DNA of 64,000 nucleotides, from the NCBI GenBank assembly GCA_013365365.1, contig JABVXU010000023.1:1-64000 (forward strand), read 5' to 3'. The translations under genes were made by a program, and so were the position numbers. This DNA comes from Cruorifilaria tuberocauda (Eukaryota > Nematoda > Chromadorea > Rhabditida > Onchocercidae). Shown in pieces: positions 26,287 to 37,540 of this stretch; position 1 is the stretch's first letter; every line of letters starts with the position of its first letter. Under the pieces are notes generated by a model, which saw nothing but the letters and a program-made list of their open reading frames with translations, was not told the origin of the DNA and made no database searches.

Positions 26287-27250
26287 TCAAGATATCTTTT
26301 TTTTTACTTTTTTTTTCATTGATAGTTTCTTCAAAGCCTTCAAAGCTGACAACTTATCAAATTCCACTTCTAAATTCTTCTTTACATTTAGTTCCCTTTT
26401 AAGCTGCTTATAATTAATGTAATTATTTTTCAACGGTCGCGCTCCTAGTTTCATGGCTAACCGAGCTCTAGCCTTACCACGTTCCACTACATCACCACAT
26501 TCATCAGCGGCAAATTTCTCCACCTGCAAATCATTACTAATAAAAGTCAGAAACTTTTAAGAATTTTGAGTAAAATTTTTACTGAAGCAACAAAATATCA
26601 AAATCCTATTGCAAGAAAAAAGGAAATTCTTTTAAAAGCCCGATTGCTTCAAATATTAATATTTGAACTTACATCGAAGGTCACTTTTTTCAAAAACATA
26701 GCATTTGATAACTCCTTCTCATCTCTTGACGCTGTTTTCAGAGCCCTTTTCTGGGTCGATTTCTGCTCTTTCCCACGCTGTGCTAACAATTTGCACGTGA
26801 CTATCTGAATAATTTAAAGTTTTCAAAATTAACGGATTAATCTGCTCCACTGCGTGTACTACTTAGCTGCCATTACAACAAATAGAACCATCTAAAGAAA
26901 TTAACACTCAGATGTTACTATCTTAAAAATTCTGAATGAAGAATTTTAGGATTTTATGAACTCGAAAATGCGAAAATGCCTACGGTGTAAACCGCATCCA
27001 CTCATTATATCTCTAGAGAGCTGGACTTCCGGAAAGTGAATATAGATATGCAGTCAGCAAAGACCTAACAAATTACAAGTATATAAGAGAAATCTCTCCA
27101 TACCTGCATCCCTTGACCAATGTCTCTCTCCGGAAAATTTGCTGCAGAGAATAAACCTAGTCCATTTGTTAATGAATCCATTATCTGATCGAGAGTTCTC
27201 GATCCTCCAGCGAATACATCTTCCTGACTATTGGTACTCCAATCACCCAT
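26287..27250 (-). CDS. DUF4602 protein, C1orf131-like (probable small-subunit processome factor)
   Basis: Three minus-strand exons, 27250-27104, 26804-26673 and 26523-26287, join in frame to 171 residues. The N-terminus is acidic and polar; the middle and end are very lysine-rich (KKLSMKKKVKKKIS at the C-terminus), typical of nucleolar proteins. The stretch LKKVTFDVEKF and then RARLAMKLGARPLKNNYINY matches the DUF4602 signature as I remember it (MLGAKPPKKEYVNYK in human C1orf131). C1orf131 is a component of human pre-40S processome particles; the role here is inferred. A gattag lies shortly before the start and may be a trans-splice acceptor. Its stop is 413 bp upstream of the TRA2-like start on the same strand. 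Confidence 0.62.
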
Positions 27251-28158
27251 CCAAATACCATCTAATCACGTCCCATGCAAAACTTGCACTCGGATAGCAA
27301 TACTATGCTACCTTTAGCAACTCGAATCCCTTCCTGTCCTAATCTCCCTTTTTTAGTTGCGTATGCATCCGTAGCAGTTTGCCACTAGTATTATGGTGCC
27401 CAGGTTCGTCACTTCACGATATCTTTCTCACTTTTATATTTCAGAAATCCTACTTTTATATCCCACGAAGACGTACTTACTTCCACTGAAACACGTCCTT
27501 TTACATGAACACATTAGTTGAACAAAATGATCAAAATGATTACTAGTAAAGTAACTATTAGTAAAAAACTTGAAAATAGCTAGGTCTGACCCTCGTTTGA
27601 TTCATACAACAATACATGCGCCTTCAAGTAGCAACTTATGGAATTTATGGCTCAACAAGTAATCTTCCTCAATTTTTTATTTATATAAAACGATTCCTCT
27701 CTATAATTGTTTGCTATTTTGAGCGATTGAAATGAAGGTTGTATTTAATTCGGAGATAACTTTATTAATTACGGATAATTCTTCTCTATTTCTTCTACGA
27801 GAAAGCCATTCGGATCAGTTAGAATGGATTCACCGATTAGTCTCTCCCCCAGTCCGTGTGTGGGATAGGGGTAGCGTGCAATTTCACTGGGCTATAGTTT
27901 ATTTGAATTTTTCCATACTATCCCATATCCTTTCGAAATTGATTATCAATGCATCACGGTGAATCATTTGACCAAAAGCTTCATCACTTTGTCGTAGATT
28001 CTATTGCAGACTGTTAAGACACAGTGTACTTCAGCGAATGCTTGAAAACTCTAAGTTATATGAAGTTACTGATGTGACAATATTGGCTAATTTCTATTAT
28101 AATAGATATTTCCACCTACTCTGCGCACTTTTGAATTCAGTGTGATAGACTTGAGCGT

Positions 28159-28521
28159 TTACTGCAATAGGGAGGAGACGTTGTTATTGCACAGGATTCC
28201 AGTGGCATCGTTACATATCGTGCACAGCGTATAGAATAAAGCCATCGATTCGTGGGACAATGGTTGGTGCATGTTGCTCATTCGAACGGTTCCTTGGTCC
28301 GTTGACTGGTTGTGTTGGCGGTGGGTAGCAGGTGGTATCGGTGATTGTTTGGCTTGACTATTGTGAAACAGAACTTTCAGACGTGTACGCAACACAACGA
28401 GACTATTGGATTTACGTGAAGCAATAACTGGGCCGTAGAGGAAGTGAAGCAAATATCGGATGTGTTCAATGCAGGCGAATGCGCGATATTTCGTTTGAAT
28501 TACACTTTTTGTTCGTTGCAA
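28159..28521 (-). CDS. Unsupported 120-codon open frame, possibly an exon
   Basis: Open frame of 120 codons on the minus strand in a locally GC-richer patch. It does not begin with ATG (first codon TTG); the first in-frame ATG encodes MSNMHQPLSHESM, so if real it would be an internal or first exon with an upstream part not found. The translation is cysteine-containing and Q/N/H-rich in the middle, and no family is recognised. Chance ORF or antisense of a noncoding transcript are equally possible. Confidence 0.22.
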   Translation of the reverse strand: MQRTKSVIQTKYRAFACIEHIRYLLHFLYGPVIASRKSNSLVVLRTRLKVLFHNSQAKQSPIPPATHRQHNQSTDQGTVRMSNMHQPLSHESMALFYTLCTICNDATGILCNNNVSSLLQ

Positions 28522-28988
28522 TTAACGTTATCATTTTTATCATTATAACATGATGTATTATTGATTTCGTAACATAGATTTCGTACTTATCCGTTTCGGT
28601 CAAGTATTGCACCTGTTATTGTCAAAAAGTTGTTAGCATCCAAGTCAAAGAGCACTGAAAATTGGCAGTGCTGGCAAGTGAAGTCAAGAGACAAATCTGT
28701 TGGATATTGCATTGTAGTAAGCATAGTACATTGATTATGGTTCTATATTTAGCGTATCATAGTCATATAATTTTTGGAGGATATGTTAGGTTTATTTTGA
28801 AGTGGTATGAATGGTTTGGAACTATGAAAGTAATTGTTTTGTCGCTCTTGGATATATAATACATTTTAAGTGTGCTGTTTTTAAATCACCGAATACATCG
28901 TAAAATTTGAGATTATCTAAATTGCATATCAAAACTTAATTATTTGCTGCTGACAGGACGACAGTAGTATTAGTCGTGTTAGTGTTAC

Positions 28989-29129
28989 ATGATGTTGAAA
29001 GCATTGGCTGCAATTTGTACAGTTGTCATTTCAGCAAATTTATTATCCGGTGCTGAAAAGTTGAGATATTTAATGTCGCTGTATTCACTCATTAGTGATT
29101 CAGTTTCCTTAATTCCGGAAATTCGATAA
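28989..29129 (+). CDS. Possible 46-aa secreted peptide ORF
   Basis: ATG ATG start followed by a strongly hydrophobic stretch MMLKALAAICTVVISANLL, then a short polar/hydrophobic tail, with stop TAA. It resembles a signal peptide plus a tiny mature peptide. It has no homology I recognise and could be chance in AT-rich DNA. Confidence 0.15.
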   Translation: MMLKALAAICTVVISANLLSGAEKLRYLMSLYSLISDSVSLIPEIR

Positions 29130-30555
29130 CTTCAGAAGTTCTCGAACCCCATACATAAAAAAATTTGATGTCATTTATTTGTAATTAAGCATTCTCGAAG
29201 ATTTAAGGCTTGCCAACATATTTGTTGGATTTGTATCTAGGAATTGAGTGTCGAGGCAATTCAAAGCTGACTCTTTCAATGTAATTGAAACTGTCGTAGG
29301 TCACTTAACACTTCTTCCTTTTGTAATGATGTTTCGGTCGTTTTTGACTGAATAACGTACAATTTGCAGTGGTGCTATTTTTAGCTGTGATTGCAGAAGT
29401 ACGCTGTAATGTGAGCAAATAGTATGTATGGGTTTTTTTTACCAGTGAATTATATTACTGACATAAAACCATTGTTATACGGTTTGACACTATCAAATGG
29501 TATTATCTTGTTGAAGTTCATATGTATTTCATGATATCATTTTCAATAGGGGTTTGTATTGCCTTTAAGTTATCCTCTCTCAGAATAGCTGTTGGGTGCC
29601 GTGCAGAAAATGTGGAATGAAAAATAGGTATGGTCAGTTAAAACACTGATCAGTTGAACAAAGTTTATTAAAATGGAACTGCTGCATTTTTGAATATTTT
29701 TATTCAGGTGACGCGCGGATAAAGTATGTCATCTCTCTATCATATTATTAAGTAATTTCATGCGTGGTATCTATCCTCAATTCAATTAACTTTATTCGGA
29801 GTCATCAGTAGAATTCAGATCTCATCAAAATAGCCTGAATGTATGAGAGGTGTCGAATACACAGGAAAGGATATCGGCATATTTCACTATTTATTGTTAT
29901 TATGCTTCCGAAACTGTGTGCGAAATAGACATGCCTGAGGGTAGTAGTTGAAAGAATGGGGAGTGGCAAAATATTCGGAAAGACATGCGGGAGGACAATT
30001 GTATAAGATGAAGGAAGTGTACTACATGTTATGTATTTTAACATAACTTCTTGGAGGATTCGAGCTTTCCTGCTAGATGTTTCCTATTTCTGAATGAAAT
30101 TAATTTTAAATTAAATTAATTTGTCATCGCATCATTTAAAAAATGTGAAGTACTTTGTCATATGAGGAAATTGCACTGTTTAATCTATATTAGGATTCAG
30201 TAAATATCGTTTCTGCAAATAAAAAAAGTTTTGGGAAATTTGTTGGCTAAATTTATGGACTCTATCGATTGTTTTACGCTGCTGATTCCTTGATAATGGA
30301 GCAGTATCCCCTTTCTCTTTTTTTGACAGTATGCTAGCCTTTCGATTCATGAAGAAATTTAAGTGAGGCAAGAGCATTTATGATTGTGTCATATTTAGAT
30401 TGTTGCAGGTAATGAATTGATTGTTTTGAATAACATATAACTTGTTTTGCTACAAACGAACGCCTTTCATTCAACTATGTTTTCCTTGTCATCGAAGAAT
30501 AATATCTGCCGAAGTATTTCAGGTCGTGATCACATAGCAGCTGTTGTTGACAATA

Positions 30556-33500
30556 ATGGCCAAGAACGCTGAGGAAGCTGCGCTCGAATATAGGTTTGTT
30601 TATCCTGATTAGAGCAAGCTGCATTTTAAAAAAATCTGATAATGTTTAAGGTAGCAAATTGTTTTTTGTATTTCATTGGTTTTTTGGGTGCAGTTATTTA
30701 AGAAATGTTTTGAACATTTCTTCACGATTAAGTGATGGGAAAATTAAAAAAGTCATATTTTTGATTTTGGATTGATTTGTAAATCAAATTTGTTTGCGTG
30801 GGTCATTCTCTTCATTTCGCTTTTTATAGGCAGGCATTGGATGATTTGAAAGATAACAACAAAATGCAAATTAATTTGATGACTATTCTTGCTGATGATT
30901 ACAATTCCTTTTCCAAGGAAATCGTTGCTGTTATTGCTCAACAGATTATGAAAGTGAATATTCCAATTTGGTTTCAAAATTGCCGACATCTTGCAATTCT
31001 GATTTATATCACTAGATCAGCATTTAAACTACAATTTCATTTACGAATTATGGCCAAGGATTGACATAATTCTTTCCTACTATTATTGATACCATTTGAT
31101 TGTTAAACATAAACTCATGAGAGGCATAAGAAGCTATCCGTAATGGGATTATTTATTAATAATTACTTCGTCCTAGAAGTCAAGATAAATAACATAAACA
31201 CACTGATTGTGATGAATCATGTGAGAGTATCCCTCTTAATGTGGTTACAAAGATCGTTTAATTTCAGGTTGTGCCGCCTCAAAAATTAGCTGTGATGTAC
31301 GTTATGGATTCAATATTAAAAAATGTAACGGGGGCTGGTAATTACAAAGAGCATATTGAAAAGATGGTTTATAAAGTCTTTTTGCATGTTTTTGAAACGG
31401 TTAGTTCCTTTTTGTTACTATTAATATATCGTGCTTTCAAATAACAACAAATCAAGTGCGCTAGATCTGTTAAAATATGTCTCTAAAATGAGCAACTATA
31501 TGAGCCACCATCTGTAAGAAAAATAAAGTGATACAGTGATAGTATTGTTTTTGCAGGGTGATGAAAGGACACGTTTGGCACTGCATAAACTCAGACAAAC
31601 TTGGACGGGAATATTTCAACGTTCAACATTATATAAAATAGATTTAGCCGTAAACGCAATTGACCCAGCTTGGCCGATCGTTACTCCTCAACCAGTTAAT
31701 GTTCCAGTACCTGGACATAAGCCGCAACCTGTGGCAGTGACGTCACACCAACCTCGAGCAGCAGGGAAAGTTCATGTCAATCCACATTTTTTGCAGAAAA
31801 ATTCTGTTACAGCTACGTCTGCTACTGCTACTGCTACTGCCTCTACTACTACTACTACTACTACTGCTACCAGTGCTACTGTTGACAACAAATTGGTACA
31901 TGATTTAATAATAATACAATGTTTATTATTGCAACGGAATGATTTTATGTATTGTCCATATTACAGTTATATCATTTCCAAACTTCTGTGGAAATCAATT
32001 TCATTACTTAAAAATAAATATTGTAACGGGTGTCTCATACATCTCAGTTAATGCTTTTTTTCCCACTATCCCTAGAAATATTCCAGAGAAATTCGATCTG
32101 TTTACAGCTAATATCAATCGTCATCTTTTTCCGGAGATGTTGTTTCTTCTGGTTTGAAAAAATTGGAACTTCTTTTAACTATTGGTTTCACGCTGCTAGT
32201 TTGTCGCACAAAATCCCCGATTTAATTTGATAGCGGATTTGATGGTGTTTTATCACGCTTGTTCTTCAGCTTTACACTTGTCTCAATCCGGCTTTTCGGA
32301 CAACTGTCTCTTTTTTTAGAAGAAGCTTTCAGAAAAATTAGTTGTTCAAAAAGTGTATTATAAAGGAAATGTAATGGGTAGGGAGGTCACTGTTTGAAAT
32401 AAATTACATGTATAAACGAATTATGTATCCAGTCGGTATTGGCCGCAGAATATCGAGGAAACGGAAGGAGAGCAAAGGTAGTATTTTTTATATTGTTGTG
32501 TTCCTAATAATTTTATTTCAGCAAATGAATTGTGAGAAGAAAAAGATAGGTTTGGATCCAAGATTGATGAAACATTCTGATGGAGCAGTAGCTAGCAGAC
32601 CAGTACCGTTACTTGGAGCTCGACCGGAAAATGTTGTCGTGAAGCAGGAACCAATGTAAGTTTTTTATTTTTTTTGAATCCATTCAAATGATTAGCGATT
32701 GAGATAAGAGCCTAAGAACGGCTTTACTTTTACCATATTCTAAACATTTTATGACTCGATAAGGAAAATTATATATGAATTGAAGTTTGGTTGATATGCA
32801 ATGTACAGTTGTATGACTCATTTAATAAATCAGTTTATAAGGACTTCTATTTTTTAAGAAGCCTTCTCACCGATTAATATTACCATCTTATAATAATGTT
32901 TCTGTGCTTTTGTAGCGACAGTAGCGATGTTGACGAAAGATTAAATGTACAACGAGCTGGAAATCTGTTGGATGATGTAGGTTCTCGAAGTTTCGGACAC
33001 AGGTAAATCCTCTATTTTAGTTCATGAAAAGTGAAATCGATTGATACTGTAAAGTGTCTCAGTTTCCTATTCTGCAAATATTCCATTATCCTCAGCTGTA
33101 TTCACTGTCTTTACACTGATCTCTGTGCAGTTAGAAAAAAAATAAAAAAGTAAAACAAACAAAAGAAAAAGTCGCAAAAACGAAGCAAAGGTAAGAAATA
33201 AGCCAAGATAGCCTGGAACCTGCAAAATAACGAATTGTAGCTTGTCACTTCTGCGATCCTAATACATACGGAATTTATCTATTTTTCAATAATGAAGTTG
33301 AATATCAAATCTATATAGGGAATTCTCCAATGTAAAAGTCGTGAGAATATTATTCAAGTAATATCTAGAATATTTTTTATTAGCATTTTATTTCAGATAA
33401 CACTGTTTGTATTTCTGGTTTTTTTTATTTTTACGTTTTGTTCCTACTATTTTTGTGAATGATCTTGTCATGTTTTACAGTGATATTTCTGACGCTTTTC

Positions 33501-36495
33501 GTGTTTAAAGTATTTGAAATCGATTGATACGGATTTCATTTCCATTCGTAACATTGGATTTGAATCTTATAGATTTTGCTTTATCTGCTCCAATTTTTTT
33601 CAATTATTAATTTCATTGGCGTTATTTTGCAGAAAAGAGCAAGAATTTGGTGGACGTTCACCAAATGACATGAAACGTAAGTCACCACCATGTGTCTCAG
33701 ATCTAGAAACTGCGGAGAAGAAACCTAGAATACGTACACCACCTCAAGAGAGGGATCGTCGTACAAATTCACCTTCAACATCTTCCTCCATAATACGTCC
33801 AACAAACGATCTTGGTTCTCACGCTTTCATTACAACTGCACGGCGCGCACAAATGGCTTCTAATACAAATATGATAACAGCACCTACCCCGGTTATAGTT
33901 CCAGTTTCTGGACCGGTGATTTTGCCTGCGATTCCATCTACCTCAGGCCCACTGCCATTTCTACCACCTATAATGCCAACAGTACCTTTACCAATGTCTG
34001 TTCACAATATGGCTTCGATTCTAGCAGGTCCTCCTGTAGTACCGGCTTCCAAAAATACGCAGGATTTAACACGAAGCGACCCAAACCATACCCCACCAAT
34101 CATCAATAATGAAACTCCGAAGCTGGAGGGTATTCCAGCTAATAATAGAATATTCGTGGATGGTCGAGCCTACGAAGTTTCGTACATTAATGATGTCCCA
34201 GTCATTGAGAGAAATGGTCTGCCGCACAGGTTTTTATTAATTTTTTTCTTGAGATTAATTTTAAACTGAGATATCTTAACTCGAGATGTACTGGGCTTTG
34301 TAATGATTTTAATTTTAATTTAGAATCTATTTTACGGGTGTGCCACGCAATGTAATCATTGATGGCGTCGCTTATCAGCTAGCATTTGGCGAGGAAAGAA
34401 GGGTGATAATTGATGGCGAAGAGCATGTGTTAAGGTAAATTTTTTTATATAGTTTTATTATACGTGATAATTCTTATCCTATATGAGTTATTGAACGAAT
34501 ATCTGCTAACTACCAATGTAAGATGTTATGCGTATCATGCATATACATTCCAGACATCTATAGTTGCGTAGTGATTGAACTTGTAGAACATTTCTAAAGA
34601 ATGGACTTTTTTGGTTTCACGTTTCTTATAGATTTGGAGCACCATCACGTGAACTCTATATGGGAACATATCCGTTCAAAGGTGCTTTTGGTGGTCCACC
34701 AATTTTTGCTACGATTAACGGAGTACGTCATGAAATACGGTAATATAATTATTTCTAGAAGTTATATATTTGAGTTAAACTTTCTGTTCGTCGTTATCGA
34801 TTCAGCAGAAGCTTTTACTATTGCAGATTGGGTGGACCTCCACCAGAAGTTAAAATTGAACCTGATCCGTGTTATGAGCTACTGCGATATATGCCTCGTA
34901 CGGGAATTGATACGTCAAATAAAACTACAGGTTTCACTGCTTGTTTTTTATTTATTTATTTTTTTGCCTTGAGAAAAAAAATGAGATAATTGATCTGTGC
35001 TGTGATTTCTTAATTTTTGAGATAAATGCAAGAATTCTTTCACTTGCTTTAATAAATCTTAGTTTTTAGTACCGAGTGGGACTGAGCCGCAAGCAACAGT
35101 TGATGTTAAGGGTTTGCTTGCAAAACTTCAGCGTACGGGAATACTTTCTGCTTTGAATGCAAATAACAGAAGAGATGAAACAGGAGGAGATTCGCCCAAT
35201 CGATCTGTTACACCACCTATTCCTTCTGAACATCGTGGTGAAGTAACCGAAAGACTGCCAAAGCCGCCAACTGATCTTAAATCTTTCTCTATGCGTGCTC
35301 TCAGAATGTTGGTCTTAGAATATTTCTTGATTATAAATCAATTTTTTAATTAGATATAAAAAAGAATTATCGTTATTTTATTTCAGACGGTATACATCTG
35401 TGGTGGAAAGTCTTCATCAGAAGAGACGTCTTTGTCCTAACTGCGGTTTGCGCTTTAGTGAACTAAAAGGTGAAAAATACCAACAACACCTTGACTGGCA
35501 TTTTCGTGAAAATCTAAAATCAAATGAGAGTTCACGTTGTCGTGATTGGTACTTGCCAGCTGATGTGAGTTTTTGCCTGTTGATTTCATCTTAATTATCA
35601 GCTCCTATCCATGCTTTTTTGTTAATTCTTATTTGATGAAGAGTAAAGTGACCTATGTTTGTAGATGTTTTCACTTATGATAACAAATAGAGACATTTTT
35701 CTGGAGATTTTTATCTATAATTATTGACGAAGAATTCTGAAAGGTAAAAGTAATGCCGCAAATTGTGATGCCTATTCTAGGAATGGTATGAATTTAGTGA
35801 ACAAGAGGTATTGACAGCGTCGACATCAGCAACACGTCTTGCTGGTAAATAGATCTTTTCTCATATAGTAAGATGGTTTTTATTGGTTGAAATTTACAGG
35901 ACAAGAAATATATATTATGCTATAATTGTTGACACTCCAAATCAAAATTCAATCAAAAAGTATTTCAACATTTTTTTTCACAGGTAGTGGATCCAATGAT
36001 GTAGCGAAGGATAATAGGGGGACATATAGCGTTCCATCCGACTCGGTTCCATCCAAGGTAATTATTTTAGTTGGTTTTGACATTGCTGATTAATTTCATT
36101 TATTCAAGATATCTTAATACTTCAAATTGGAAGTCAGTATTTGAATTTGAGGAATGTGGTGTATGTAAAGAAAAATTCGAAGAATATTGGGACGAAGATG
36201 ATGATGTGTGGAAACTTCGAGACTGCATGCTTGACCAGGATGGCAGAGTAAGTTTTGTGTTTTATCTCTTGAAGATAATTGACTTATCTGGAAGTCGACT
36301 CTTGTCCCACGAAAAAGTTATTCATTTTTTTTTGCATCATTTTTCTTGCAGATATTCCACCCGGGTTGTATACTGGATGCGTCAGCTATCAGAATACCAG
36401 AAGAGGATAGTCCGAGTGAAGAAGAACAAAGTGATAAGTTGTCATTCCTGAAATCTTTGAAATTAAAGAAAGATTTTTCTTCCGTGGATAGTTGA
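30556..36495 (+). CDS. pcf-11: PCF11 homologue, pre-mRNA cleavage factor IIm and transcription terminator
   Basis: Sixteen exons: 30556-30593, 30830-30953, 31268-31399, 31557-31895, 32522-32655, 32916-33002, 33633-34229, 34324-34434, 34632-34739, 34827-34930, 35070-35307, 35387-35564, 35781-35844, 35984-36057, about 36134-36247, 36352-36495; about 861 residues. The N-terminal CID (residues 1 to about 140) includes DDLKDNNKMQINLMTILADD, VVPPQKLAVMYVMDSILKN and LRQTWTGIF; it binds the Ser2-phosphorylated CTD of RNA polymerase II. A Thr/Ala-rich low-complexity stretch follows, then a proline-rich region. Two short repeats of FVDG/IIDG..YE type precede the conserved GAFGGPPIFATINGVRHEIR strip. 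Two zinc-binding modules near the C-terminus read CPNCGLRF..HLDWH and CGVCKEKF..HPGC; the known CLP1-binding segment lies between them in homologues. The acceptor of exon 15 is weak and uncertain. Confidence 0.95.
31812..31880 (+). repeat. Coding trinucleotide repeat (CTA/CTG) in pcf-11 exon 4
   Basis: Runs of gctactgctactg and ctactactactacta encode alternating Thr/Ala/Ser, a low-complexity linker just after the CID. It is a length-variable microsatellite candidate. Confidence 0.75.
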
Positions 36496-37540
36496 TCAGC
36501 GCACACACATATATATATATATATGTACAGAACGTAACACAGTCACACACCTGTTTACGGACTTACAATAGAGTAATTTAATATGTTCAATGTTTTCTTC
36601 CAGGTTTGAAGGTTTGGCGCGTTTACCATTTCATTTATTTTGATGTTCGTCGATGAAAAATAAAATTTCTTATTTCTTGTCGTTGTTGCATCGTATATTT
36701 ATTGACTGGTAATAACTGTTTTCATTCTAAAAGTGTTCTGATCATTTTTTTAATTTCTTTTCTTTCGCTTTATTGACTATTTATTGTTTGCAGTTTTTTC
36801 CAAAATAAATTTTGATGAAGAAAAGCCGGTTTGTGTTGCTCACTGCTAAATTGATTCTAATTAGTGAGTTATTTACCGAATTATACTTTTCAAGCTATCG
36901 CGGTGAATCGACGAAATTAACATATGAAATTGTGATGGGTATTTAATGGGATGAATTGGTGAGATATTCGTTTAGTTGAGAAACTTTCTCGTCTCTGTAA
37001 TTGTTGAAGACACGGATATAACGGTTCACCTTCTATTATTAATTGAAGGGGTGAGGGAGAAGGATACGTCTTTTGCATTTGATTTGGCCAAGAAAAGTCA
37101 TTTCATCGAAATTAGTAGCAACAGGATGATCGACACGAATTCATTACTTTGAACAAGTTGACAGAAAATTGGAATGAAGCAAAAGGATTTATTTGCATCG
37201 GTACTTTCATTGAAATTTAGACAAAGCGTCAGAATTAATTTTATATTCTGAAGATAGTGCATAACCATTTCCTACCTGTTGTTCATAGATAATCAAATAC
37301 TACCATTAATTTTATGCATCGATCGTGGTTTTATGTTTCAAACTATGTTATACCAAAGTAAACTACATTACAAAATCTATTATATTTTTGGAGTATTAGG
37401 CAGGAAGAGTCAATTGGCAGGTAATTAGTTTTAATTTAGTTTTAATTTTCCGCAATTGTGAATATAGGGTCGTTTTTTCACATTTCCATTAAATCATAAG
37501 TTTAAAATTTACATTTTCAGAATTCTGTATTTGCACAAAG
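36496..37540. other. Intergenic, about 1 kb, between pcf-11 and GTF2H3
   Basis: pcf-11 3' UTR, including a (CA)n(TA)n microsatellite at 36502-36525, then AT-rich sequence ending in a ttttcag at 37520, twenty bases before the GTF2H3 start. Nothing else is recognised. Confidence 0.5.
36502..36525 (+). repeat. (CA)n(TA)n microsatellite
   Basis: cacacacatatatatatata immediately after the pcf-11 stop codon, so it lies in the 3' UTR. Confidence 0.8.

Larger units (their letters stand above)
27251..30555. other. Gene-poor interval, about 3.3 kb, between divergent genes
   Basis: Separates the minus-strand DUF4602/TRA2 pair from pcf-11. Base composition is less AT-rich at about 28140-28500. Two possible small coding segments are listed separately (28159-28521 minus, 28989-29129 plus). 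Otherwise nothing recognisable; it may hold promoters, an outron or noncoding RNA. Confidence 0.5.
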
